A DNA stretch of 64,000 bases, from contig CM043963.1 of the NCBI GenBank assembly GCA_014529385.2, positions 97,476,412-97,540,411 on the forward strand, written 5' to 3'. The position numbers and the translations under genes were made by a program. This stretch comes from Adiantum capillus-veneris (Eukaryota; Streptophyta; Polypodiopsida; Polypodiales; Pteridaceae). Shown here piece after piece: positions 43,180 through 54,839 of the stretch (the first letter of the stretch is position 1; the number at the start of each line of letters is the position of its first letter). The notes under the pieces are model-generated. The model was not told the DNA's origin and did no database searches. It saw only the letters and a list, made by a program, of their open reading frames with translations.

Positions 43180-46100
43180 ATGAGTAGATTCATCACCATA
43201 TATGGTCCTTCTCCACGACAGAAATTAAGTGTTAATTTTCAAAGCAGGTTTGTGGAAATCAAGCTAAATCTTCTTGAGGAGTATTTTGACTTAGCAAGGG
43301 TGCCTTTGTCACTTAAGCCTTTGTCACTCAGCCATGAACAGTTAAAGTTTGAGCCTGTTCTACTCTCCACTGGTGAAGAAGGATTTCTTCTTGATGTAGA
43401 AATACATCAATTCTATAAGATTTTTATTGATATTATTGTACATGAGACTCCTACTTTTGTCGAGTTCATTTCTAATGAAACACCAAAAAATCATAGTGTC
43501 ATTGATATATGATTAAACAGCTGCCCTTAAATAGTAGCTTGCAGGTCGCTATGCAAAGTGCTACAGAGATTGTTAAAGCTGAAGAACTGTCCAAAGTTTA
43601 CGATGGGTACATTGCATTTGAGCTCCCTCCTTGTGAAGAGAAGTCAACAATGCATGGCATGGAGCAGAAGTATGATGGTCACTCTTGGATGGAGTACGTC
43701 ACATGCAACTCAGATTGTTTTGATGGTGTTGTGCGCTTGAGTCGTTGTCCTGGACACCTTCAGTGCCTCAACATTGATTGTCCTCACTACTCGAGACTAC
43801 ATTATCAAAATGAAACACACTGGAAAGGAAGAATGAAAAAAAGTTGTTCTGTTGGTCTTGTTGGGCTTCAACATGGTAATATAGTTTGCAAGCACTGCTC
43901 ACAAATGCCTGAGTGTGTTGATTTGTGTCATGCAATAATTTACTACTGTGTGCCTAGAGATCATTTCAACACTACAAGATGTGCGATTCATCTGGCTAAT
44001 CATAAGCACCCTTATGAAGAGGGTGTGAGCAGAGCCATCAAAAAACAAATAGAGGAGAAGGTTGCAGCACGTGCAAAGCTAAATCCTTTCACTACTCCAA
44101 AACAACTCGAGGGTGCCGTTACTCAAGATCTTATTATGGACATGCTAATGAAAGACAATCAAGAGGGGAACTCAAAGATTGGTGAGGATGAACTTGCCCA
44201 CATTCTTGAGTATGCCACTCCTCTTTCAAATAAGAGGAGGATAGGAAGATGTTTAGAGTATGCCAAAAGAGAGAAGAATATCACTGCAACGGGCCTTGAA
44301 GCTGTGTTGGACTTGAAGAATCGTTGCTGCTACCCTTTCATACACAGTGTGCTGTTCCCAGGGAAGTTGAGTGATAGACATCAGCCACATGTTTTTAAAA
44401 TGTCAATTAGGGGACCTGGTAGTGGACTTGATTTGATTAATAGAATGAGACCTGGTGGAAACTTGCAAGAAATGTGGGTTCATTTTGATCACATACATAG
44501 AGTTTCTAGTTGGCCCACAATGTCTGCACATGTATATGACCCTTATGTGCGTTCTCTTTTGACTATTGCCACATGTGAGTTCAAGGTCGAGGATCGCTTT
44601 GCTCAGACTGAGTTTTGGAGAAAGTTGAATTCTGTGGTTCATGAAAATGGCTTTGAAAAACCAGAGTCTCGTGGATTCATGGCAGATGAGGAAAATGCAA
44701 ATTGGCTTGCAGTGCGTGCAGTTTACTTTGGTGGGGCAAAAAAAAAGGTACCCAAAAAAGAGAGGAGTTGTACTTTCCATTGGGAGCAAAGCATGGTTCA
44801 CCACACACGTAAGTGTATCCGTCCTTCATTTCAAGAGGAGCATAAATACTTGTGTCGAAAGTGGCGAAATGCACCATCCGACGTGACTGCAGACAGCTGC
44901 AAGAATGAAATTAGAAAATTTTGGCATGCAGGTCATGCAATCAATGGTGAGATACCATCATTGGAAACTTGGCTTGCTTGGTGGGATGTGAGAGCATTCC
45001 ATTGGGGATCTTGGTTTGTGAGTCAAGATGAGTCAGGTATTTTTGTGCCAACCACTAATCTAGCAGAGGATAAACATGCAAGTATGCGTGCTGGAGTTGG
45101 TTTTAAAAGCCAGATATCCCTTTATGAGGCCACAGGATTTGACATGTCAATGGCTATTTTGCAAAGTGTAAAGTGTAATGCATTCTTGAAAGGTATTCAT
45201 GCTGGGACATGCCCTGGAATACAAGATATGGCAGAGAGATTCAGTAGTCAAAGTACAAGCCGGACATTGAATAGAAAACTAGCAGATCTTGCTCATTCAT
45301 CTATGGTTGAAATGGGGATTCAGTCTACGGAGATGCAACATTCTGCAATGTGTAAACGGAGTGTGCGTGCAAAGCGACCACTACAGGTTGATCCAAGAGA
45401 GATCCTAGAAGAGGATAGTCATAGGACAAAATTTGTAACTGTTATTGAGGGTCATAGTCACCAAAATAAACGAGAAGGTGAAAGAAAAGGAGAATATGTG
45501 GAGAGGAGGATTCCAAAGACAGTGTGGGCTATCAGAAGAACCGAACTAGGAAAGAAAATGACTTGTTTTGGACGATTACCAGGGCAAAGTGGAAGATGTG
45601 GAGCATACAATTGATAATAGCAAAGATGGAGTACCTGCACCTTGCTTTTGGGGTCGAAGGAAGTATCCTGGAGGTCTTGTGGGGGGGTTTATTTGGTTCT
45701 GTAACTCATCCCCAACACACTCTTGGGAGGTTGATGAGGACCATGTTGTTGGCTTGATTGGCCCTGCTCCAGGAGTGTGGCCAGTGGATGAGGGAAATTT
45801 GTTGCAACCACAAGAGAAACAAATCCTGGAGGAAAATGGATTTTCACTTGAATCAGGTAAAAGCTCAATCAAATCAACTACAGCAAATGCAACATCGAGC
45901 TCTTTGCAAGCGCTTAGTTCTTTTCGGCCAAAATTTAGAGATGGTAAGCTTGTTAAGTGGAGAGCAAATTTGACCAAAGAGTTCTAGGTTAGCATTCAGA
46001 AAGGAAGAACTTTGTCTGCACAACTGGTTCGTGAGGCCATTTTTTTATGCAATGAGTCTCATATTTTCTACGTAAGTACTGAAGGCTCGCGAGCATTAGG

Positions 46101-46329
46101 TGTCAACTACTCAGTGACTCTGGGCGAGTTTCCTCGTTGCACGTATGAGGGATTTCTTAAAAGAGAAATCAAGCGCTTGACATACACGCCATGTAAGCAC
46201 TTGTACTACGTGTATTTGCAAATATTGGGATTGGATTCATCATCTCACGAGTTCATTCACCAGGAAGCTCTCACAAAAGTTGAATTATTTCAGGCTCTTA
46301 GTGGCAGACGTTGCAATGTCACAATTTGA
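43180..46329 (+). pseudogene. MULE-1 transposase with N-terminal Cys/His finger and C-terminal SWIM-like motif
   Basis: An N-terminal frame (43180-43512) is unrecognised. The main frame (from about 43545, after a TTGCAG acceptor-like site, to 45614) has a Cys/His-rich finger (SRCPGHLQCLNIDCPHYSRL, CKHCSQMPECVDLCHAI, then TRCAIHLANHKHP) like the WRKY-GCM1 class of fingers found on MULE transposases. The DDE region follows (VYDPYVRSLLTIATCEF, GFMADEENANWLAVRAVYF, then CTFHWEQSM). After a frameshift near 45590 and a TAG at 45985-45987, a SWIM-like end appears (FPRCTYEGF, PCKHLYYVYLQILG) with Tyr for the second Cys. Excision and insertion of the element would be its job. As sequenced it is probably dead, unless the frame changes are introns. 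Confidence 0.75.
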
Positions 46330-46566
46330 CAATCATGTGTGTGAGCATTAAAGCCAATTGATTTTTTTGGTCTTTTTGAGATGCAAATCGCGACCAAGCA
46401 ACAACTAGAAACTTTTTGGTGTATATCTTACATCGATACGGAGATGCCTCTTTCGCTACTATCTAATGGATCGAAAACTATAGCAATATAAAATCAAAGA
46501 GCATACATTTTTCTATGAAGCTTGGAGTATATTGCCATCATTGTTTTTACTTTTTGTTTTGACAGA

Positions 46567-46950
46567 GTGAATCATTGTAAATTATTGTTACATTTTGTTT
46601 CATTGATCGTACATGAAATCCTCATTTTCAGCTATAATCTGTTATGTCTTTTTGATAACAAAAATTTAGTATCCAGGGGTCTTCCATTTAAATGTGTATT
46701 GTTATTGTTGCAGTCTAGCATTCTCTCTCTCTCACTCTCTCTCTCTCTAGACATGAGATTAGGGTGTATATAAATAAACAATTGATTTAGGCATTCCATT
46801 TGTATTAATCAATGCAGCATGTATCCTCTTGTAGGTAAAGTTCTCTATGTCCTGTCTAATAGGAGTGGTTTTCTACGGAGTACCCTTCCACAAAGACCTG
46901 CTCAGAAACTAGGATTGCTCGGAAAAAATCGCTCGGAGAACGGTAACACT
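46567..46950 (-). repeat. MULE-1 right terminal inverted repeat
   Basis: Inverted copy of 33731-34180. Its outer end is CTCGGAGAACGGTAACACT, followed by the 11-bp target duplication CAATCATAGTG. Confidence 0.92.
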
Positions 46951-46961
46951 CAATCATAGTG

Positions 46962-47190
46962 TGTGTGATTGGGTTGATTGGAGGTGAAGAGAAGTGGATA
47001 TGGAGATTGCCCTTCATTGCGGCTTAGCTCCTCCATAGGCCGAGAAGCTCACCTCATAGATTTAACCATTTGTGTTGCCACGATTAGCTCACTAACCGTG
47101 TGAGTGTTTCCATGTCCTAGCCGGGTAGCTCATCCCTCCGGATTGATAATTTTGTTGGTCATTGGAGATATTGCAATGATGGAGCCCCCA
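46962..47190 (+). repeat. LTR-C 5' LTR, right part
   Basis: It continues the LTR interrupted by MULE-1. TGTCCTAGCCGGGTAGCTCA and CCTCCGGATTGATAATTTTG align with the 3' end of the LTR-B LTR. It ends GGAGCCCCCA, so the terminal CA is at 47189-47190. Confidence 0.7.
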
Positions 47191-47195
47191 ATATT

Positions 47196-47213
47196 TGGTG
47201 CCGCTACCGGGGA
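47196..47213 (+). other. LTR-C primer binding site (tRNA-Asp type)
   Basis: TGGTGCCGCTACCGGGGA, close to the tRNA-Asp complement and to the LTR-B site. Confidence 0.7.
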
Positions 47214-49286
47214 CGATGGCCTATGTTAGTGTAATTGTGGCATAAACAAATGCGTTCCCTCACTAATTTCACTTGTGTGTTTATGTTTTTGTGGATTTTG
47301 AAGGTGTGTGCATGAAGCATCGTGTCCATAATTCCCTAATGTGTGACCGTATCTTGCCAATTGTGTATTTTACACACTCTAATTTCTCACTAACCCCTTG
47401 CTAATTTGACTAATTTTTGCTAACTTACTAATTTTCTATGAAGGATTGGAGCATTCGACCATTCAATTGATCTTCAATGCAAAGGTAATAAAGGTGGTAT
47501 TCTCAACCTCCCTACAATCTAAGGATGTGTAGAATTCTGTATAAATCCCACCATGATGCAATGTAATATATGCTATGCTATGTTGATGCAATGTAATGTG
47601 ATGCTAGGGATTGAAAAAATTGTTATTTTTTGTTTTCACGCCGTCGTAATGCCGAAATTTTTAAGAATTGGTGGCGCATGAATTTGATAAGTTTCAATTG
47701 CTAATTGATGAATGTGTGTTGCTAATTGGGTGCCTAATTGAGTTAATTGCATGCTTGGATGGTCAAATTCAAGTGTGTTTGCATTCTAATTGAGTGTGTG
47801 TATGTTGATTTTAGGTGTGTGCGCACTATTTTGCCCATGTTTGTGCACCTAGAAATCAATGTGTGCGTTATGATTTTTCAAATGTGATGATTGATATGTG
47901 TTGTGCTCATGCCCAACTAATGATTTGTGAAGTCACATTGCAAATCCGACAAATTTAATCCTTTTGTGTGCGCACCTAAAGATTGGTAAAAAATGTCAAT
48001 TTTTTAGTGTGTGTGTGTGTCGAAAAAAGTGTTTAATTTGTATGGTTAATTCAATGTTTTGATTGCATAAGTAATGTATGAAATGATTAATTTCTACGTT
48101 TTTGTGCTCAAAACAGGGATTTACACACTCTAATTGCATCAATTTTTGCCCTAATTTTGTCGGTAATTTTGCCGGTTTAATTGCCTAATCTTGATTTTAT
48201 TGATGAAATTAGTTGGAAATTGAATTGATGTGATTTTGGCAATTTTATTTTTCTGAACTATTCCTTGATGTGTGGAGAATTTGTAGAAATTTTTTGCGTA
48301 TTTTTTGAATAATATTTGTAATTTTTTGGATTTTCGGGTGATTTTACGCGTTTTGGCTAATTTTTGACCTAAATTTGGTTTTTTTTGTTTTCGAGAGTGC
48401 CTTTCAGCGCATGGGAATTTGTAGAAATTTTTTGGAATAATTTTTGCAGATTTTTGGATTTTCGGGTGATTTTACGCTTTTTGGCTAATTTTTGACCTAA
48501 ATTCGGATTTTTTTTGTTTTAGAGCGTGCCTTTCAGCGCATGGGAATTTGTAGAAATTTTTGGAATAATTTTTTGGATTTTCAGGTGATTTTATGCATTT
48601 TGGCTAATTTTCAACCTAAATTCGGTTTTTTTTTTTTTGTTTCCGAGCGTGCCTTTCAGCGCATGGACTTTCCTCGTCAGAGAGAGCTTTAAGTATCTTG
48701 GGATAGTTTTCTACGACGCTAAAATAATCTTCTTATTCTTTCTTCTTTCGCTTTCGTCGTTGTTCTTGTGCTTTATGACGTGTGAACCCACCCTTACACA
48801 CACAACACACAAGCTACAAGAAGACATTATAATTTATTTATGTTTTAAAAAGGGGACCTACTTGTCTTCTTTCTCTCTTTCCTCAAAGACTGTGGAGCCT
48901 TTTGTCTTTTTGTCTTTTTGGTGTCATTGACTTTTGTATTGATTCATTTCATTTTGTTCAATTTTATTTTAATTTCAGTTCATTTCGTTTTCTTTCCCTT
49001 AAATTTTATTTCAATTTCATTTTCTTTTTTTCTCACTTTCATTTCATTAATTTGTATATTAGTCAAAAAAATCACAAAAAAACCATTAAAAATCATAAAA
49101 ACAATAAAAATTTTCAAAAACCCAATAAAAATAAAAAAAAGAGTTAGAAAATTAAGAAATTTATAAAAAATAGAAAGATCATTAAAAAAAGAGTAAAAAA
49201 TCAATAAAATTAGAAAATTCACAGAAAAATAAAAAACACATAGAAAATCACAAAAAACTCAAAAATTTCAACTAGACAAGAACCTC
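47214..49286 (+). other. LTR-C leader, AT-rich, non-coding
   Basis: No supportable gene. It contains TG-rich segments similar in style to the LTR-B leader, a three-unit tandem array (48281-48664), and an A-rich part from 49060 to 49260. Open frames rich in Phe, Ile, Asn and Lys are compositional. Confidence 0.55.
48281..48664 (+). repeat. Tandem array, three units of about 125-129 bp
   Basis: Units start near 48281, 48411 and 48539. Each has GAATTTGTAGAAATTTTTTG, then TTTGGCTAATTTTTGACCTA (TTTTCAACC in the last unit), and ends GTGCCTTTCAGCGCATGG. Confidence 0.9.
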
Positions 49287-49514
49287 ATGTCTTTTCACAC
49301 TTGGAAAAGATGTGGTCAACCACAACTGGAAGATGCTCCTGAATTTGTGAGTACATCAAGAAACAAACGAGCAGAATGCTGGGGAATCATCTCCACCACC
49401 ATTGAAGTAAGTTCACAGGTCATCAAAGCTCAATTCCACGTGATCACAGCAAAGGATATTCTAGAAGACATCATAATGGGAATGCCAATGGCCCAGAAGA
49501 TGTTAGAGATATAG
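49287..49514 (+). pseudogene. LTR-C protease-like fragment
   Basis: The open frame ends IKAQFHVITAKDILEDIIMG, then MPMAQKM. This resembles the C-terminal end of retropepsins of plant LTR elements, where a dilEdiilGMPWL pattern is usual. The N-terminal active-site D-S/T-G is not seen. It may be the only trace of a pol protein in this element. Confidence 0.4.
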
Positions 49515-49752
49515 AATGCAAACATGATGTAGTCTTTAGAGACACCAAAGAATGAAGCTCAAGACTGGTCACCCACGGACGACAGCACAAAGTCCTCAAG
49601 CACAAATAAAATGGAGATGAATGCCAAAGAAAAGCTTATTGAAGATGATTCATCTCCATCAATCAAAACTTCAGAAGAGCTTAAAGAAAATCAGGCAATA
49701 GCAGGTGTAGATCAAACAGAGCAAAGAGACCACGGAAGCTATTGAGCAAAGA

Positions 49753-50472
49753 ATGCCACCAAAGCTAGAAGTTAAGAAGAACGGGGTTGCAGACAACCAG
49801 GAAGCAACAGGAAGTCCAAAGCTCAATCACTCATTGCCAATAGAATTAGCTGTTGTAATTCAGATTGCAACAAAAATCCTAAATCCACCCTCCATAGAGA
49901 CACATTTAGATCAAGATGAGATCATGGAAAAAGCAGGACAAAGATCTTCAATAGAACTAAAAACGTCAGATTCAGAGTTGCAGAAGTCACAAGGATCGAA
50001 CATAAATCTTGCAGACAAAGGTAAAGCTAAAGTGGAACTTCCACCGATTAGCAAAAAAGGTGTGACATCGTATGCCTCTACATCAAAGAACCCTCATGAA
50101 TTAGCTTCTTCAAGCAAGTCAAGCTTTCAAAACTTCAAGTCAAATGCTGACCCAATTAAAACCAAAAAAGCAAAGATATTTCAATCAAAGTACTCAAGAA
50201 AGCAAAGGAAAGTCAAGCAAGTGTTTGTTCCGAGCAGTTTAGTCAAAGTCAATGATCCGGTTTGGATTAAGGATAGGAAATCAACACATGAAGACAAACA
50301 CATTGGATGGATAGCATCACAATGGAGCTTAAAAAAACAGGAGTACTATGGAGGTAATAGACAGATATGGGTACCAAAACTGCAGGTTAGAGCATCTAAA
50401 GTAACTTCAAGACCCTCCCAAGAAAGAAGACCCACAAGGTATGAACCTCTACAATATCCTAGGATACCTTAG
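49753..50472 (+). CDS. LTR-C unknown Lys/Ser-rich protein with W-V-P domain
   Basis: This is a 239-residue open frame. The first 140 residues are low-complexity Lys/Ser/Glu. Then comes RKVKQVFVPSSLVKVNDPVW, DKHIGWIASQWSLKKQEYYG and RQIWVPKLQVRA. The spacing VFVP...GW..S...L...YxGxRxxWVP matches the C-terminal domain of the LTR-B protein (16189-16378). After the stop near 50470 further W-L-P and W-I-P repeats appear in other frames (50590-50760). The function is unknown. The domain's presence in two independent elements argues it is a real element-encoded domain. Confidence 0.5.
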   Translation: MPPKLEVKKNGVADNQEATGSPKLNHSLPIELAVVIQIATKILNPPSIETHLDQDEIMEKAGQRSSIELKTSDSELQKSQGSNINLADKGKAKVELPPISKKGVTSYASTSKNPHELASSSKSSFQNFKSNADPIKTKKAKIFQSKYSRKQRKVKQVFVPSSLVKVNDPVWIKDRKSTHEDKHIGWIASQWSLKKQEYYGGNRQIWVPKLQVRASKVTSRPSQERRPTRYEPLQYPRIP

Positions 50473-50912
50473 AAGCAGGTATACAATAGAACAGCATCAA
50501 AAGATGCTAAAGTCAACCACAATTTTCAAGAGGATAAAGTACAAAGACGGATCTCAAAGAATGTTCCTCTTTGACAAGTATTCTACACAGGTTATACAAA
50601 GATTTGGCTACCAGTCAACCACAAGCCAACTGCAACTACACCAGACATGTTTGAAGATCTCAAGAACTCAACAAGACCTAGAATGAAGCAAAGTCAACAA
50701 TGGAGATACAAAGGTCCTCAAGAATTTGGATTCCTAAGTCTTCCAATGCTCCAAGTCAAAAGCCAGTAGTCGACAATCAACAGAGGCCTACAACTACATC
50801 AAAGACTCCTATAAACAGGCCCAATTGGATAATCAAACGGACAATGGAGTCTTTAGAGTCAAAGAAGGACAACCCAACCAAAGCAAATGCAGATTCGAAA
50901 AAGATCAAATAG
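50473..50912 (+). pseudogene. Continuation of the LTR-C protein in other frames
   Basis: Plus-strand frames contain TKIWLPVNHKPT and RSSRIWIPKSSNAPSQKP, repeating the aromatic W-[LVI]-P theme with basic and Asn/Gln-rich linkers. Stops and frame changes separate them. They look like the decayed C-terminal part of the preceding protein. Confidence 0.4.
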
Positions 50913-51313
50913 GTATGGCATAGAAGTATCTCCTTTTGCATCAGCACCCCGTGGAATCGCTAGTTTTGACATTGGTCGATATTGGGATTTCTTTGACTAC
51001 AGCTTCACGTGATTCCTTGGTTACCCTTCTCCCAACCTTGAGGCAACTTGCTTCCAAACTCATGTCCTCTTCCTCTAGCAGCCACAGGCACCCAGGCTTT
51101 GGATAGAGCAGTAGGCTTCTCCTTTCCGTTGTGTGGCAGGGATCACACAGAGTGGACCTTGCACACAGTTTTTGACTGGCTCGAAGTCCAGGCTATAGAG
51201 TTCTCACACCACACAAGGTACTTGGGGGTGACAAAATTTTGATATGGACACTTTGGCCTCTAGCCAAGTTCAGTGTGACGCAACGAGATGCAAAAGGATG
51301 TACACGGGTGGAT

Positions 51314-52170
51314 GCATGAATAGGTGGTACACTAGCTACCCATTTTTGGGGGTGGTAGCAAGGGGGTGGGCTGGTTGGTAGCTAGGTGAGTAAACATTGA
51401 GAATCTTTTGTAAGGTTTTATTTGAAAATTGTTCATCAAAAGGCTTGAGCAGCGAGCTGGATTTAAAAACTTTAAAATTTATCTTTTCAGTTTCAACTGT
51501 GTGTGTGAAAGTAGTGCAGGGGGGCCACCGTAACCCCCAATACTGAGGTACTACTGCATCTTAGTGTTGCTGGCTGTCTCTGTACAATTTATTGTTGTAA
51601 CTTGTTTCCAAGGTCCATGTAAGCTCTCTTAAGCTTGCTCTGAAGCAAACAGGCTAGATGTTTGTCGATGCATTCAAGCTCCATAAGCTAATGTGCATGC
51701 ATTCAAGCTTGCATTGAAAACCCGTGTAGAGGCATGCATGCATGCAATCAATCTTGCATTGAAAAACTGTGTAGAGGCATGCATGCATGCATGCATTCAA
51801 GCAGATATATTTGTGCACTTTGCATTTTTTACTGAACTTCAATTGGCTGGCTGCACATGCATTCATGTCTTGTGCATAGTTGAGAACGTACTCGTATGGA
51901 TTGCAAATCATAGTGCTATGAAGAAGCATGAATCAGTGATACTCTATGAGTGTGGTAGCTACCACCTGAAACACTCATTTAATATAGGGAAAGTGCATCA
52001 GAGATCATCAAGATTGTAGCGTTAAGCATTCTGCAAAAAACATAACAAGTTGGTAGCATTATGTTAGCCAGCTACCAATCAAAAAGTTCATTTAGCAAAG
52101 AAATACCAAGGCGGTAGTTACATGGTAGCTATCTTTCTGGGACACAGGTGGTTGTACCACCTATTCATGC
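51314..52170. mobile_element. Possible foldback/MITE-like element, 857 bp
   Basis: Perfect 17-base inverted ends GCATGAATAGGTGGTAC (51314-51330) and GTACCACCTATTCATGC (52154-52170), both followed inward by GGTAGCTA-type sequence. The interior has a tandem array and no gene. No target duplication was identified, so the mobile nature is inferred. Confidence 0.4.
51690..51800 (+). repeat. Two-plus-unit tandem repeat with GCATGC runs
   Basis: A unit of about 52 bases holding CTTGCATTGAAAA, then TGTAGAGGCATGCATGCATG, is repeated twice with a partial copy before it. GCAT runs lengthen from unit to unit. Confidence 0.8.
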
Positions 52171-52389
52171 ACATGCCTAGCCTGCTTCTGCTCCTGCTCA
52201 ATGCAACAATTGATGTTTAATGTGAAAACGTCTGTAAAATTGTGATATTATAAATGCTCACCATGCATAAGTTATCTAAGTTTTTAGTAAATTTATGGCG
52301 GTGTATGTTTCAAGCTTAAGTGTTGAACCATACTCCAATTATACTTCCATACCCGTATGCGTTTGCCGTATGGAAACAACTATGGTCTT

Positions 52390-53215
52390 ATGTTTTTTCA
52401 TGTATTTTACAGGGCAAAGGCCGTTGGTGCACTCCATATGCGCCATTTGAAAGGAAGACAGTTTTTTGCATGACAAAGCCTCAAGCACATGAAGTATACG
52501 ACCTCCCCAACTCTGGAGTGGATGCTTGACTGCTGACTAAGGCAGATTCCGCCAACAAAGATTGGTTGAAATGCTTTAAGGAGGTGCTGAAGAGGGGCAG
52601 CAAAGTAAAATGTAGAGATGTGGAACCAGAGCTCTGGAATAGGTTTTATGTACCGTTCACATCCGTGTATCAAGAACCTCCTGGCAATTATGGTATGGAG
52701 ATCTTAAGGATTTGCTAGAGGCTTTCTATATGAGCAGTTGAAGGGACAGGTTGACTGGGCCTTGTTTTCAGAAAGTATTGTCACAAATATGGATCCAAGA
52801 AAATTACATGCAAAGAAGCAGCGATGGGCAGATTTCCATTCCTCCTCTGCCCCTAACAGTTCGCGGCGAATGACGAGGACTCCAGATCAGGCACCCCAGG
52901 ATACTTCGATCAATACAGTGGATGATGTGCAAAAAAAGAATTTATTTGGTCCACCGTCTCTTACAGAGTTAGATACTGTTTACAACATGGTTGTAAGTAG
53001 GCATTCTTTTGCATTGTCAGAGTATAATGAAGCTTAAAAGAAGCTGGAATTGCTTCGGGCTGATGTGCACCGAAATGAAGGTGCCAACCTCCTAGTGGAA
53101 AAGCTCAGAGGCCAGTTGAAAGATGCAGAGGCTACATTACTAAAGGCAGAAGGTAACATCGATGTTCTGGATGCAATGAAGGTGGAGCACCTTAAAAATA
53201 CTATCGCGGCAGGTT
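52390..53215 (+). pseudogene. N-terminal part of an unrecognised gene (coiled coil)
   Basis: Plus-strand pieces read GRWCTPYAPFERKTVFCMTK, then KDWLKCFKEVLKRGSKVKCR and ELWNRFYVPFTSVYQEPPGN. At 52738-53037 follows GQVDWALFSESIVTNMDPRK, and after a stop comes a heptad-like coiled coil (KLELLRADVHRNEGANLLVE; DAEATLLKAEGNIDVLDAMK). Stops at about 52528 and 53035 break it. I know no family for this. It lies just upstream of the RING-like exons on the same strand. Confidence 0.35.
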
Positions 53216-53334
53216 GTTGCTAACACTCCAAACATTGCAAGTGGTAGTTGAGGAGAAGGCACCACTTGATGCTATGGATAGTGCTCTAAAGGAGAGAGAT
53301 TTTACACAAGAAGTGGAGGTGTGCATAGGCGCGG

Positions 53335-53830
53335 ATGGATTTTGTGAAGACCATGCAGGTCAAAAGAAGTACAGTTTTGTTGTGTGCACCTCCATCAAAA
53401 GTTTCACCTGTGGATATGGGCAAAGTTTGCAGTGCTTGTGGGTTGACGATGTACGATGACGATTGCACTTGGCATGTTTTTGCTGCCCTACAATCATGCC
53501 TTTCACATGTACTGTTTTGGCCATCTTGTTGCAAGCAAAGAAAAAAAGTTTGCAGTGCTTGTGGGTTGACGATGTACGACGAAGATGCACTTGGCATGTT
53601 TTTGTTGCCCTACAATCATGCCTTTCACATGTACTGTTTTGGCCATCTTGTTGCAAGCCAAGAAACATGCATGGAGATGGGATGCATGCAACCAGTTTCG
53701 CATACCATGCGGTCTTTGGTGATCCTCGGCAATACGAATGCCAATTTCCAAGGAGTGAAATTAGACACCAAACCCTCATCAGTGCCCTTAAGCATGGACC
53801 ATGGTATACACCCTGCTGCATTTTGTAGCA
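53335..53830 (+). pseudogene. RING/PHD-like zinc finger, tandemly duplicated
   Basis: The readable copy (from about 53548) has KVCSACGLTMYDEDALGMFL, then LPYNHAFHMYCFGHLVAS and ETCMEMGCMQP. This gives CX2C, HXFHX2C and CX4C pairs as in RING-H2-type fingers. A 123-bp direct duplication (53422-53544 and 53545-53667) repeats the motif. The first copy carries a one-base change in length that throws its second half out of frame. A ubiquitin-ligase or protein-interaction role would be typical but is not shown. Confidence 0.5.
53422..53667 (+). repeat. 123-bp tandem duplication of the zinc-finger exon
   Basis: Both units run from AAAGTTTGCAGTGCTTGTGG to GGCCATCTTGTTGCAAGC with only a few differences, so the duplication is recent compared with the decay around it. 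Confidence 0.92.
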
Positions 53831-53889
53831 TCGAGATTAAATTTATCTGCTTTTTTGTGTTTCTGTTATCAAGGGAACCCTGCTAATTT

Positions 53890-54800
53890 TAGCTACTAAT
53901 ACAAGACTGGTAGCTACTAGTACAATACTGGTAGCTACCACTCTCATAGTGGCAGTTGTCATGCTAATCCTGGTACAGCTAGCTACCAGTATGGCTATGG
54001 ATACCATTCTTCCATGAGCTACTATTCTCCCATGGAAGTCTTGCTGGTGGCAAGGTAGCTACCATTCTTCCATTAGCTACTGTTTTACCATGGAACTCCT
54101 GCTGGTGACAAGGAAGTTCTCACTGTCAATCCTGGTAGCTACCAGTATAATAGTGGTAGCTACCATTCTACCATGAGCTTCCATTCTGCCAAGGAAGTCC
54201 TGCAATTGACAAGGTGGCTACCAAGATTGCATTGGTAGCTGCCATTCTGCCATGAGCTGCCAGTCTACCAAGGAAGTCCTGCAAGTGACAAGGTGGCTAC
54301 CAGGATTGTATTGGTAGATGCCATTCTGCCAAGGAAGTCTTTCAAGTGACAAGGTAGCTACCAGGATAACATTGGTAGCTACCATGATAGCATCTGTAGC
54401 TACCATGATGGCAGGGGGCAAGGTAGCTACTAGGATATCATTTGGTGCTACTGGTAGCTTATTAGTGCTTTCCTGGTAGCTTCTATTATCATGCTTACCC
54501 TGCATGTAACTTGAAAACTTGTTCTTAATTTCTTGTTGTTGTGAAGAACAAAAATCAAGGTGTTGGTACATGCTGAGAAGGAAGATGTTTTAGATAAAGG
54601 TTGTTGCTAGGCTTTTATTCTGTTAACCACCACTGTTAGATTGCTTACTATTAGGATAGAATTGGTGGCCCCTATGTCATCTTGGTAGCTCTCAGTCAGC
54701 CAGCTACCAGGATGGCATTGGTAGCTACCAGAATAGTGCTAGTAGCTATCAGTGCTTGCCTGGTAGCTTTCACTATCATGCCTGGTAGCTTCCACTATCA
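53890..54800. repeat. GGTAGCTACC palindromic minisatellite
   Basis: The self-complementary decamer GGTAGCTACC, or a near copy, recurs more than ten times. It alternates with CATTCTACCATGAGCT-like and AAGGAAGTCCTGCAAGTGAC blocks. Open frames over it read as VATNAIMVAT-type low complexity and are not genes. Confidence 0.85.
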
Positions 54801-54839
54801 TGTTGTAGCTACATGTAACTTGAAACAGAAAGTTATTAA

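Noticed and set aside
48902-49222. Phe/Ile/Lys/Asn-rich open frames
   Set aside because: Compositional; strongly AT-rich leader, different frames equally open.
53890-54800. CRISPR-like array
   Set aside because: Repeat spacing is irregular, spacers are themselves repeats, and the sequence is eukaryotic.
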